From: Bryopsis sp. KO-2023
Lineage: Eukaryota > Chlorophyta > Ulvophyceae > Bryopsidales > Bryopsidaceae
NCBI GenBank assembly: GCA_030272585.1
Contig: BSYQ01000004.1
Coordinates: 5,456,001 to 5,520,000, forward strand
Reading direction: 5' to 3'
DNA length: 64,000 nucleotides
This document shows, piece after piece, positions 1-12,600 of the stretch. Below the pieces are notes generated by a model. That model saw only the letters and a program-made list of their open reading frames with translations, did not search any database and had not been told where the DNA came from. The position numbers were made by a program, and so were the translations under genes. Each line of letters begins with the position of its first letter. Position 1 is the stretch's first letter.

Positions 1-990
1 AATGGCAAAACACATTTAAAAGAAAAAGTGTACCGAGCGCCAACCAAAACAAAACATGCAACAAAAAGTTGAGTTGAAAAAGAGAGCTCGACTGTTGCAG
101 ACGTTACCTTGACTTTTCTCTTGCCCTTTGCTACAGGACTGGAGTTTTGGCTGTCATTGGAGTTTCTGATTGGAGCCATCAGCCCCCGAGGACGTACCTG
201 TTTCAACAACCAAAAAAAACAAAAAAACAATCATCGCTGTAACTGCAGGGTGAATCGCTGTGTTCCTGCTTTTCCTCTTTTTTTTTTCCTTTTTTTTCTT
301 AATTCCACATTTCCCCACAATTTGAGTCGATACCAGAAAGACGTACAACTGAGACAGTCAGCATTCCTGCTCAATTTCCTCAAATTTTACATTCTTTTAG
401 GTGTTTTTTCTTGTTTTTAACTCGAAACTGATGGACTGCAGATATATTCAAAAAAAAAACTCCAGAAAGTTCTAAATAAAGGAAAAAAACAGGGACATGT
501 AACTGAGAAAGATGGGGCTCCATACCTGGCTCGATTCGAGGTGTGGTTGCTCTGCAACCAATCTGGTCTGACTGGCCTCTGCTTCTTCGACAGTCAGCAC
601 ACTGTTGGCGAGTTTATCCAATCCACCCGCCATTTGCTGGCTGACATTTTCCTGGGGCCCAAAGTAATATATATAAATATATATTGTGAAAATTATCAGA
701 TAAATCCGAGAAATTGAGGCAACTCTCCACTGAATTCAGCCACCCTCAATACTGATCCTCAAGCAAAGCCAGTGGATCTCCCAAAACTGGGCAGTGACTT
801 CCTCCAGCTTTTCAGCATATTCTTTGGGTTGATAAAGGCGAAACATTAAAAAATAAAAAATAAAATAAAAGATCCAGTTCCGAGCTTGTCTTGGACCCCC
901 CACCAGTCTCTTGTCGATCCCAGCATCTTTCACGGCCTGCGAGGCTTGCTCGGCGAATTGCTTCGTCAAGGTATTCAGTTGGCCCCACAT
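1..990 (-). CDS. 5' part of a coiled-coil-like hypothetical protein, cut by the left window edge
   Basis: I do not recognise the family. On the minus strand an ATG at 990 opens MWGQLNTLTKQFAEQASQAV..., a short amphipathic, Ala/Gln-rich helix. It runs 29 codons to a GT donor after 904. Further exon-like blocks follow in the same direction: about 735-820 (EKLEEVTAQ, coiled-coil-like), 526-651 (bounded by cag and gtatgg; QQMAGGLDKLANSVL, Glu/Gln-rich), and about 107-205 (Ser/Lys-rich, SPVAKGKRKVK, then gtaacg). The gene continues past the left edge. The second exon is the least certain, because its acceptor and phase do not fit cleanly. The heptad-like N-terminus would suit a golgin or tether-like protein, but that is only an impression. 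No promoter motif was recognised upstream; a T12 run lies just above the ATG. Confidence 0.5.
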
Positions 991-1260
991 TTTTTTTTTT
1001 TTTTGAGAGACCCTGCGGTCGCTGCGATCTAAGAGAACTTCCTGTCAAACCGCATCGGTTTTGCGGGAGGCTTCCGAGAAATCACGGGTGCCACCGTTCG
1101 AAGGTTTCTAAAAATAGAACAAGATACAAAAAAAAGAAATTCGAGAATTCGATAATTTGTCTTCCCCACGTTCACGTTTCTGCCCAGGATCGAGACTCCA
1201 GAAGCATTTCTTACAGCCCAACCCAATCATTCGATTACCCAACACTTACAAACAAAGAAA

Positions 1261-1313
1261 CAAACAAACAAACATCAATTACACTGTGTAGGAGAAATAT
1301 TCTCCTATTACAA
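1261..1313 (+). repeat. Left copy of 53-bp inverted repeat
   Basis: The reverse complement of this block matches 2,728-2,780 with 3 mismatches in 53 positions. The block contains a small internal palindrome (aggagaa...ttctcct) and a CAAA microsatellite at its outer edge. With the right copy it brackets about 1.4 kb, the arrangement of a non-autonomous DNA transposon. No target-site duplication or transposase was seen. Confidence 0.65.
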
Positions 1314-2727
1314 GGATCAGTAAAAATCAAATGTGAACATGTGTATTTTAATGTTGAAATTCCATTGGCTTTTGTGTGTACCCACAGAATAGCCACAAAG
1401 ACACTAAGACCATCAAGAATGCAAAGATGCATAGGTCGATTCAGCTAAAGAAACATTGAAGTTACACAAACAAACGAACATAAATAATGTTGTGGAGGAG
1501 AGAAAATCGACACTTACGTCTCTGGGCTGTATCTTTCCGTTCAATCTAACACATTAATATATTGTTGGAACGACCCAATCGAAGTGAGGCTTTATAGTAC
1601 AGATCTGGGTTTGTAGTACAGATCTGTCCACCCGTTTTAGGATATAGGGTGAACACTCGGTTGTTTGTTTGTCTTTTGTAACCTTCTCGTTTTCCCCAAT
1701 CCAACAATATGTTAATGTTCTGGATGATGGAGGTAGGCTTATGGGAATCAAAAAGGTTCACTGCACTCTCCAAAAAAAAAGAACAAAAAAGACGAAAACG
1801 ATGTGACCACAGTATTTCTCAGCACTCTGTTCTCTGCGGATAATTCAAAAATAAAAGAACAAAATAAAATAAAACAAAATAAAAAATAATTCAACCTCAC
1901 TCACTTTGGGAACTGCACCAAAATATCTACAGATAAAAATAATACAAGTCCAGACTCCATCCAGCTCAAAACTACAGTAAGCTCTGTGCTTTTCTTAAGC
2001 ATTTTCTGAACTTGGGACGAGGTAAAGGACATGCTCCACCCCACCACCCTGAAATTTATGTCTCGATGGAGTGAGGTGCACAGTCTCCACCTTGGTCTTT
2101 TCTCTTGCCAGCCTTGTGTGCACTGCACCACCCCCATTCCTAGATTCTAAAAATAGGAAGCACATTCCACGAAGTGCAACAAACTACTGGGCAGTGCTAT
2201 CCAATCGGGCATCTATTTTGCTTATGTTGGCTTAGGGGGAAGGCCAAGGAAAATCCCCATCAGCTTTATATTACGGACATCATCAGACATCTACATCCTG
2301 AGATATATATTTCAGTCAGAGGGGATCTCCCCTCAAATGGAACCCACCAAAGGCCAAGACCCCAGAAGGTCATCAACAATTTGGTCATCACTCATTGGTT
2401 ATCACACATTTATCCAATTTGGGCATTAGATAATTATAATGATAAATAATGGTAATTTGGGCATTAGATAAACAAACAAACAACAAACAAACAAACACTT
2501 GCAGGTTTATGCATGCATGCAGTGTTCATCTTCGCCTGAATCGCATTTTATTTTTATTTGCCCGTTGTATAATGGTTTAAGAAGATCATTTTCGGATTTG
2601 TTTGTTTTTCGAAATATCAAAGGGTTTTTTAATCACAAAACATTTATCGGGTGGCTTTTTATTTACGAAAGGCAATTCAGATTAGACAATTAATTCTATG
2701 GGAATAGATTGGATCATTATATATTCG

Positions 2728-2780
2728 TTGTAATAGGAGAATGTCTCTCCTACACAATGTAATTGATGTTTGTTTGTTTG
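2728..2780 (-). repeat. Right copy of 53-bp inverted repeat
   Basis: Reverse-complement partner of 1,261-1,313, with 50 of 53 positions identical. Its outer end is the TTTG microsatellite complementary to the CAAA run of the left copy. Confidence 0.65.
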
Positions 2781-3079
2781 TTGACTTTGAACTGTAATCG
2801 GAATTGGTTGGCTTCCGAAAAGCTCAATCGATCGGTCGATCAATGATTATTCCGATAAGGAATGCATATTCGACACTGTCCTTTGTCTGTACATCGGCAA
2901 CGATAAAGAGCGATGGGGTTGGCCTTCAATCCACTGTCAACCCAATCGAAGGTCCCAATAGATGAAACCATAAGATTCGATGCGACAGCTGCTTTGGTGA
3001 TTTCTTTCCGGAGCGAGCTTCGTTTTGGCGGGCGACTGGCCAGCGAATTTGTCCTGGTTTGGATAAATTCTCTCCACTC

Positions 3080-4971
3080 ATGGTGCGCCGCCTGGACCCC
3101 AGCGATGGCCTCATCTGCCGGCTACCCCTCCACGCCAAGGATTTCAAGAACTTCAAAGGGAAAGAAGCAGAACGGGCAAGAGCCCAATCGGCAAGGACCC
3201 GTTCCTTCTCCGTGGAAAAGCATGAACCCCTGCGTCGGGGAAAGAGGTGCTCGTTGAGGCCGGGATGGGTTGACCTGGTGTTTACGCTCCCTTGCACGTT
3301 GCTCTCCATGGGCTTGCTTGCGGCGATCTACGTCGCCACCTTCACTTGGTTTCTGCAATTTTCGGGGGTCCGAGTGTTTCGTGATTACAATCGCTGGTTT
3401 TTGACGTTCATCGTGGCGCACCTGGTGCTGATGAAGACCCTCCACGCCAAGCATTTCAGCAGAGCGAAGGTGGTTTTCGTGGTTTACTGCCCCGATCGCA
3501 TGTGGAGCGACCTGGCCGGCATGTATCGCAACGTGCGTTGGTTTTGGGCGGAGCGGAATCTGGTGATCGGGGACCTGTCGTGGGGGAAGCGCCAAATCGG
3601 GCACATCGTGCTGGTCCCCACGATCACCAGGCTGGGAAAGGACCCCAAAATGATCGAAAAACACGTCCAAGCGGTGCACGACACCTTTCCGAGCGCGACG
3701 ATCGCGTTGGCGGGGCAGCTACCCGCCATTTGCTGTCGAGACGGAATTCAGGCGATCGAAAATCGCAGAATCGTGAACGGCAGGGTGGGGACGGTCGCGC
3801 TGGCTAGAAAGGGCGCCATTAGTGGATTGGAGTGGATTCTCAACAACGCTCCGACGCCCCTCGGTGATAAGAAAAGAACGCTGTGTGTGTTGGGGGGAGG
3901 TGGCTACACCGGATCGGAAATATCTGGTGCTTGCAAGGATTTGTTTTCTGAGATTTATTTGCTGGATAGCAAATTTGGACATGGGAAATCGGTTGACAGG
4001 GATGGTGCTGGTGCGGCTGTGATTAGGACCTCGGATCCGGCCTGCGTTAGGAAAGCGGATGTGGTGCTGGTGTTTCTTCCCAAAGGGGATCTCATTCAGC
4101 CCTATATACCATATGCTCACAAGTGCGTGCCGTTTTCATCTATTTTTGTGGTATTTTTCTGCCTTTATTATTTTTTTTTTTTGGCGGTATTTTTTCGGTC
4201 GGGAAAGAAGAAAATAATATATGCAAATTCGTTCTTTTTTGAATAGTTTTTGTTTCTTAATGCCTGATCGAAACCTGACAGGAAAAGTGCTGGAAGGAAT
4301 TTTCTTTCCAAGTAAAAGGAACTTGACAAAAAAATAAAACACCACAGCATCAAACTGCACGAAACCTCGTAGCCTTTTCTGCCCAACATAAATTCAAGCT
4401 GCTGGTGCAGATACCCTCCACAAAAAGAAAAAAAAGAAAAAAAAGAACTCCACTGCATGTCACAGGCAATCTTCAGTTCCGGAGTTACTGGAAGAAACAC
4501 CATGCTGAATTTTTTTCATCATGCCATTTCATTTTTTTACTTAATTAGTTATATTAAATTTTATTTCATTTCATTTTGTCCTTGTGTGTTTTTTGTTTTT
4601 TTTTCAGAGAGCAAGTTTGGATCGACGACACCCATCCTCCTATTTCCAAGGGCACTCGGGCCAGCTTGTGCAAAGTTTCAAACCTTTTCAGACTGACAGC
4701 CAGATCCAAGGAGATGGGGATGTGGCCACCCTTGCCGAACTGGAAACCCACAGATTTGCCTGGCTGCTTACTGATGGCTGTCGTCATTGCTCTGAGCAAA
4801 AAGACCTTTTCCGGAAAGGCCTCTTTGGCCGATGCTGAAATTGGGGAAGACATCAAAAGCATCGGCGAATTTATCAAGCTTGCCGAAGAGATGGACATCG
4901 AGTTGGGGATTTTTCCCACGGAAAAAGAGGAGACGTTTAAGTGCTTGAATGTTAGGATGATTCCGGAGTGA
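3080..4971 (+). CDS. Membrane-anchored Rossmann-fold protein, possible reductase/dehydrogenase
   Basis: Two exons, 3,080-4,122 and 4,608-4,971, joined in frame through donor gtgcgt and a T-rich cag acceptor. They encode about 468 residues ending in TGA. The start chosen is the first ATG in the open frame (MVRRLDPSDG). Residues 1-60 are basic and Arg/Lys-rich. Hydrophobic segments at roughly 65-95 and 110-125 suggest one or two membrane helices. A glycine-rich nucleotide-binding turn, CVLGGGGYTGSEI, lies near residue 275, followed by acidic and hydrophobic beta-strands (VVLVFLPKGDL) and a conserved-looking VWIDDTHPP stretch. The segment before the glycine turn (IALAGQLPAIC...GRVGTVALARKGAI) reminds me of the acyl-ACP/acyl-CoA reductase-like families that carry a thioester-reducing half before a Rossmann half. 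That link is weak inference. Substrate and compartment are unknown. Confidence 0.75.
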
Positions 4972-6635
4972 TTTTTCTCCCTCTCCCTCTTTTTTTTTTT
5001 TTTTTTCGAAAATAATACTTAAAGAAAAGAAGTCGCTTGCCTTCCCCCCCCCCCTCCCCCCTTCCCCGAGAAAAGAAAAAAAAAAGGAACCATATGTGAT
5101 TTTTTTTATTTTTTTTTCTCTCTATAGCTTACTGTTTCCTAGTTCGGGTGCTCTTCGAGAAAAAAAGGGGGGGAAGTGGGATTTGGGTTGATGATTTGGG
5201 AAATGTGCAAGGAAAAAAAAAATCACGAATCACTTTGGGTGTTTGATTTTTCTTTTTTTTTTTTTTAATCTTTTTCGGGTCTGTGTAAATGAGGAGGCTT
5301 AGAGCCTCAGGGAGTGTTTTCGGTGTTGTGTTTTTTTTTTTTTTGCTTGAATATATTTATATCTACATTTTTGGGATCCGGGCAGGGTTTGAGTTATCTT
5401 GATCTCCCGTTTGAAATTATCTTTCACCTGGGGATGGATTTACACAGCATGGGGAAAAAGAGGAGGGGGGGGGGGGGTTAAGTAAGAAATGCGCCAGTGT
5501 TGGGGCATTGTTCGAGTTTGTTCAGAATTGCTGAATATTCTTAGGGGCCTGTTGGACAGTGCAATATTTTTTCTGCAAATGTATATAGGCTTTAGACCCC
5601 GTGTTTTCACATTTTCTGATGCATTTTCTTTTCTCGTTTTGGAGGGGGGTTGCAGATATTTGGATGTTTTGTGTGTGATGTTTTTTTTTTTTGCACAAGC
5701 AGAGGGGGAAAAAAGAAGAAGAAAATCATCCGCTTACAGTAATTGCCAAAGGTTGGGGAAAGAAAACACAAAGAGAAAAAAATAGAAGTGTTACGATCAG
5801 GGGTTTTTCATAAAGAGAAGGGCCAGAATTTGGGAAGCGTGGTTGCAGGGAAAACTTCATTCGAAGCAGCAACTGCCAAAAAAAAAAAAAAAAACGTCTT
5901 CTAGACTGCTTTCTTTTTTTTTGTTTCTCCTTACCTTTTCATAAAAGGGTGCGTTCCCTGCAAACCTACAAAGGACATCAAGCATGTTGTTGTTTTTGGC
6001 GATTGTATTCAATAAAGAGAGCCTTTAATTTAAAAGAGAACAGGAAATACCATCATTTTCCCTTTGTTTTTTGTTTTTTTTCATCATCTTTTTCTCTTTT
6101 GTGCCTGTTTTGCCTCTTTCCTTGGGATATTACCTGCCTTGAGGCATTTTTTTGCAAAGATAAGGAATTCTGTGCAGCATTTAGCAAGGGACCCAGCACC
6201 ATCACAACGATGCTTCAATCTGGAATTCCCCCCCCCCCCAAAAAAAAAAGAAAAAATCATATTTTTTGAAAAAATGGAAGGATTCAACACCACCACACCA
6301 GCTTGAACAAATGATGCAAGAATGATGGAAACAATTTTTTTTGTAATATTCACTTTCATAAAAGCAAACAACTCCTTTTTACGGTTGGAAAGGTTGAGCG
6401 GAGCTGAACGTTGTCGCAGATTTTTGTTTCTTCCCCCACTTTTCAGGCTGCCTTTGAACCAAACCAAACCAAATGTTAAACGCGCTTAGCAGCAGAGCCA
6501 TTCTTGATTGATCCAGGACATGAGATGCTCGAATCTGGCGGCTGAGGGTATGTCTGACTGGCGATTTCTCACAGATTCTTTCACCTTTTGCCCCTTCCAC
6601 CCCATGTCGATTTCGGGGTGGCGATTGGGCTGACG
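4972..6635. other. Intergenic spacer, homopolymer-rich
   Basis: The 3' flank of the Rossmann-fold gene and the upstream region of MMS19. It is dominated by T, A and G/C runs (for example a run of 12 G near 5,467). I see no gene, RNA gene or long repeat. From about 6,515 onward the sequence is also present, inverted, near 51,740, so the duplicated segment includes the upstream region of MMS19. Confidence 0.5.
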
Positions 6636-9600
6636 ATGAACGGTCGGGAGTTCTGTCGAGGCCTTTTGCTAGCGAACGCAAAATTAGATATCGATTCACT
6701 GGAATTCGAGGCCAATGTCCAGTCCCTCATCGGCCGCCTTTTGGGGGGAGAACTTTTCTTGCTGGACCTGGTGTGTGTGTGTTGCTTGCTAGGGGAAATG
6801 AAAATCTTGAAAAAAAAGGAGAACTTTCTCATTTTTTTCAGCGAAGGGGGTACATCCTAGCAATAATGAAATGTATTTTTGATTAACGAAAGCGTTTAAA
6901 ACCGTTTTGGGTGGTTGAATCTCTCCCAGGTGGTTTGTCTGAAAGAGCATTTGACTTCGGGGGTGGAGGGCACCAGGGCTCAAGGCCTCAATTTGCTGGC
7001 ACGAGTAAGGTTTCAAGAAATAATAAGAATTGGAACGGAATGAAGAAGAAAGCATTCACTTCCCTTTTTTTGTACTGAAAACATATCGAGGAAAAGCAAT
7101 ATATATATATATGTATAATATATAAATATATAATACTGCAAATAGTTGTCTGTGGTGGAAACAACCATAGCCAAAAAACGACCCATTGAAATTGAATCAA
7201 TGATGTAACTGCATGGACCGAACATGCATGGACAGAACAAAAACAAACAGCAAAATAATAATGACTACCTTTTCTTTTTTTTTTCAGGTTGTGAAGGGGG
7301 TTCGATCTGAATTGACAGAAAATGAAGAGGTAGTTTTGTCCGGGTTTTTCACATCCAGGCTGGCAGACTGGTGAGTGGTGCGCAAATGCTGCCAAAATAT
7401 TATTGCTGGATTTTTATTTTGCAACGATAATAACGACAGCATCGCTCAGTTGAGGGACCTTTCCCCGATTCAAAATACTTCTCTGGACGCACCAAACCTA
7501 AAAATAGAATGTCAAATTTTCCAGACATTCGTGAAATTCGTGAATTTCAGAACACATATCAATTTTGGGCGTGCTTGAGAAATGAAAAAATGAATAACAA
7601 TTATTCAGGGCTTCGCTGCAAAGCGCTCTGCTGGGATGTCTGACCTTGTTGCAAGGAGAGGGCGTTTGCAAGCCTGTGGTGTCTTCCATTGCCAATGCAT
7701 TTTTCGAAGAGGTGCAAGTGCAAGACCTCAAGCGATCGGACCGACAGCTTGCCCTGGAGGTTTTCCACTCGCTCATCAAGGTTTTGGTTTTTCGATGGAT
7801 GGATTATTTTTGTAATGCCCACAAGACATGATTTGCGTTCACAACCCATGGGTGTTGAAAAATGAATTGCTTCGGAGCATTTTTAAACTGATAACCACCA
7901 GTTGCACAGCAAAGGGAAGCTTCCTGACAGAGAAGATATGATCGTGTCTGCTTTTCTGGATTTGGTTTTTTTTTTTTTCTGAATTTGGCTTTTCCAAGGG
8001 TAGACATGCATTGCGTTTCTTTTTTTTGCATCTGGGGTTCTCGGCCATTGATTTCTGAGGGGAGTCGAGGGGATGAATTCAAGTTTAGCAAATTTTAAAT
8101 CGAGCGAAAGGGTGCCAGGTGCAAAAAAATAAAATAAAAAAAATCGGTGCATCACGTGATGCCTTGTTTTTTTTCCGAACCAGGATCATGGACGATTTCT
8201 CGGTCAAAACGGGACGGACCTGGTGCAAGCGACGATTTCAGCCATTGATGGGGAAAAAGACCCCAGATGTCTTTTGAAAGCATTCGCATGCATTCCAGTG
8301 AGTGATCCAAGAACGAGCGATCAGTTGAATCACCGTCCTGATCTTTATTTTTTCCCATCGAAGAAAACACAAACAAACAGAACTTTTCTGGAATCGATGA
8401 TTAGAGTCCATTCTTCTCTGGTTTCTTTTCTTCTTTTTTCCTCAGAATTCTCTCTCGAAAAAATTCGAAAAAAAAAACTCGGAAAAAAATGTAAATTTAT
8501 TGTGTGTTTTTGTTAGAGTTTGATAGAGGTGTATGATCAACCGGGGATCGACGTGGGGCCTTTGATATCTGGTGCGGAGGATTTGTTCGACGTGATTTCT
8601 TGCTATTTCCCGATTTCCTTTTCGCATTCGACGAACGACACTCATGGAATCGAAAAAAAAGATCTGGCAAAGGCGCTGCACGAAGCGATGGCCACCACCC
8701 CTTATTTCGCCGAACATTGCATACCCTTGCTGCTTGAGAAATTATCGTCAAGCTTGAGGTATATTCTTTTTGTGTTTTTAAATTCCCTTTCCTTGTTTTT
8801 TTGTTTAAAAATAAGAAAGGTTTTTCCCACGCTTGAATCACATGAGCATTTTCCTTGATTTTTACCGTTTTTTTTTTTTTTTTTGTTATTGTGGTGTTCA
8901 ACTCGGTTTTTTAATTTTTCTTTCTTTCTTTCTTTTTTCAACCTGTTGGGCATTTAATTTGTACAGTGGATGAGAGCCGCTGAAGTTTTTTTCTTCTTTC
9001 CTATGTACAGTGTTTTATGACGGGGAAAAAAGAAGCCTTCTTTTGGGGGGGTTGCTTTCAATTTGTTGTAACATACCGTCTTGTTTTCTTTTTTTTTTCT
9101 TTTTTTTGGGGGGGGATTTTCTTTCTTTAAAGGCAGGCAAAGCTGGACGCTCTTTCATGTCTGTCCATCTGCTGTGCTGCTTACGGATGGGAATGCATGG
9201 CGGAGCACCTCTCCCCGATTTGGTCAGCCCTGAAGTCAGACATCGTGCCGAAAGCCACCATGCATGGATTCGATCGAATCGAAAACCCCATGCAGGAACA
9301 GATCGGCGCTTGCCTCAGAAAGTGCATTTTCTCACTCAACCAGGTGCAAAATTCCAGCCTTTTGTTGAAGTTTTTTTTCAAGTCCGGAAGTTCAGTTGAA
9401 AAACAAAAACGGAAGCTTCTCCCTAGTTCATGTTTGTTCTTTTTGTTTTTTTTTTTGGGAGGGGTTCAGTGATTGTGTGTGTATGTGGAGTTTGCTTGAA
9501 ATTTTTGCTCGATTCATTTCGTTGGCATTATTTGAGCTGAGAGTTCCGGTTTTTTTTTTCCAGGATCCTGATGCTGCTGGTGGGGAAGGTTTGGACGATA

Positions 9601-12600
9601 TGATTTTGAGCGAGCCCTGCATCAATGATTTTTTGACCGTGTTCAAGGAAATGAGCGGAATAGATCGAATTGTCGAAGTCGACCACCCGTTGATTGAAAA
9701 AGTTTCGTGGATTATCGGCATGGTGAGCAGCAGCAGCGGCAAAAGTGGAGAAATCACTTATGCTTTCTTTTTTCATGAATTTTTATTCTCATGTTGATTT
9801 TTTTATGTGTATTCAAAATGCATCGATTTTTGTGGTACGATGGCAATCCATTTTTCTCAACACAGCAAACTCTGCGCCATGTTTTCTTTGTGTCCTTCCA
9901 AAACTCCAAAAAATTAAATTAAAATTAAAATTAAATTTCCTTCCATTAGAAAATTGTTAAAAATATGATTGGTTCTTGCAGGTGGCCTCTTCGGGTGGAA
10001 CAGCTTGCATCAAGACATTCAAAATCGCAATCGAACCCCTCATCCACTCAGCATTGAGGCCAGAAAATCAAACTGACGCATTTTTGAACATGTTTTTCGG
10101 CTCGATCGCAGGCTGGCTTCGGTCGATTTGTGCGAGCACGCATGAGCTCGATTTGAAAGACCCCGGCATCGGAGTCTGGCTGAAGCAAATTCATGATATC
10201 ATCCTAGGTAAGGGAAACAATTCCTCAGCTTCATTTCCTACCCGAGTTTTTTCCCTGGTTCTTCCGATATTTCTGCAGCGATGTCTGACACTTGATATTT
10301 CAGACTGCTTCTCCAGGAGGCCCTGGACTCTTCTGATTCAAAAGGCTCGCCTGGAGCTTTGCCTCTTTCCTTCGGACTGGTCGGTGCTTTCGAACGAACA
10401 GTGGCTTGCGGATGTGGAGACCGTGATTTTTCCGGCACTCGATGCCCCTACAGGTCAGCCATCGATTCAAAGGAAAGAGCCACATGCACTTGTTTGCGAT
10501 TTATATCAACATCCATGCATACATTATTCTCGATTGGCATGTGCAGGATTTCCTGATCGACCTGCCTGTGTTTTTGTTTTCTTTTCTGTTTTCTGGGCCG
10601 CCAGAAACCCCTCAAAAAACACCCCTACAGATGTCCAAATCGTCTTTCAATCGAGAAGCTTTATTTTTTCTCATTTATTTCCCCCCTCAGTTTTTTTGCT
10701 TGCCACCATGCCCCGAAGAAGCTAAGCTCTCTGGGTAATCCAATTTTCTTGGGCTATGTATTTCCTCATGCAGTGTCGTGGCGTTCGCAGTGGCTGAAAG
10801 CAAAGACCAACTTCAGAACTTGGCTTCCGAGGGAATCCGGCGGCTGCTGTCTGGGGAATTCGAAGAGAAAACTTGCCAGAATTTTGTGCATGCCCTCGTG
10901 CCACAGCATGGATCTTTCCGTTTCGAGGCCTCAGCTCTGGATGTCTTGAGAAGTGGCTGCGAGGTTTCGAACGACTTCTCTGAAGCTGTGTTGGGCGGCT
11001 TTGCTGGTTTTTTGAAGGGTCTGGCCAAACAGGGGGGGCAACAGCCAAAGAAGCCCATTGATGAGGTAGGGCAGTGTTTGAGATGATGCCAAATGCGAGG
11101 GGTGCTGATTTATTTATTTTATTGTCATATTTTTTATATATAATTTAATCCTATAATTGGTTTAAATCCATTATTACTTTTTTTCATCATCAAATACTCG
11201 TGTGCTTTCTATTTTTAGATTTGAGGGGTTCTTTTTCTGGGAGGATCGCTGACAGTATGAAATCTGTCATTTTTTTTTTTTTTTTTTGCAAGAACAGGCT
11301 GGGCTGATTCGCTTGTTCGATTTCGTTTCTTTGGAGCTCATGGACCGACTAGAGAGTATTCCTGTGGAAAATTCTGGTTCAGTTGGGGAGGCAGTGGTGG
11401 CCGTTCTGAGTCTGCCATGGCAACAAGGCGGGGGAATTCCCGTTCCAAATTCAGCAATGGTTTCTTTAGGAAGGGTGCTGAATCGACTGACAGCCATTTG
11501 TGCTCTGGAATCATCACAACGAGGTAATAGCCCTGCTGGCAGCTTTTACTCACCTGGACCTCATGGGGTTTGCCTGAAATTCCTGGAATTTTTGCCCTTC
11601 ACTTCCACCAGATATTTGGTCTACAACAAGAGAATTTTCCTCAAGGGGTTGATTCGCTGTTTTGCTCTGATTCTGAATGGTGGAAAAATCATGATGGCTT
11701 TCTTGCACATTGATTGGCTGCTTGGTTTTTCCGTCTCCACACCCACCGAATTGATGATTATTTCAAAAAAAAACCTTTGAAAATGTGGAATTTTTTTCTG
11801 CCTCGAAGATCCTTTTCTTTAAGAATTGCCCCCTCAGTGACTCTTTTTTTTTCATCGACTTACACGCTTCAGTTGTTTTTCTTTTTCTTCTGTTTTTTTT
11901 TTCCCTTACACAGAAATCGCATCCTGCACCAGCCAGCTTCTTTCCAGAGTGGTGAACGTACCGGATTCTTCGGAGGATGAATGGACCTTAATTCTGCCGT
12001 GTTGCCTAGTGGGGCTCAAAATCGACATTTTGGATGGAGTCCAAACCGACGCTTGCTTAAAGCAATGCTCCAAATACGCCCTCTCCATGTCAGACATCGT
12101 TTCGGAGTCTTTCGCCCCAGCCGTAGCATCTCTAGCAAACAAAGCCCCAGATGCATCCTGCTGGAAAACCACGGTGGCCGATGTGTGCGAAAACCTTTTG
12201 TTCCCTGCTATCGAGTCAGACCGGTCGAATCGACAAGCGATGAGGTGCCTGGGCTGGATGCTACGAGGATTAGTCATGCGAGGGGCATCGAGGGAGCTCG
12301 AAGCCAGCGTTTTGGACAGGATTTTGGACCTGGTGGAAAACTGTTCGATGGGGGAGTCGGCTGCTTGGGAGGAGGGGGTGGTGGGGGAGGCGGTGTCTAT
12401 TTTTGGTTTGGTGGTGATGGAGGATGGGGTCGGGGAGGGGGGGTGCTTTTTGGATGGGAAAATGCGTCCCAGGGCGCGGAGGCTTTGGAGGCAAAGGTCG
12501 TTTTCAGTGTGTTTGTCTAAAATGATGAGCAGGCTTGGGAGGTGTTCCGAGGAAGGGAAGAGCAGCGGGGCGTTGCTGTTAGCTTTGGGATGTCTGCTAA

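Larger units (their letters stand above)
991..3079. other. Intergenic spacer with inverted-repeat pair; no convincing gene
   Basis: No recognisable gene. The spacer lies between two divergent genes and holds the inverted repeat pair described separately. A minus-strand open stretch at 1,905-2,122 is bounded by a cag acceptor and a gtgagt donor (contains SSQVQKMLKKSTELTVVLSW). It could be an isolated exon, but it has no partner exons or recognised homology. Other contents are tandem copies of tagtacagatctg near 1,597-1,622 and a direct repeat of gcattagataa near 2,423 and 2,459. Confidence 0.45.
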
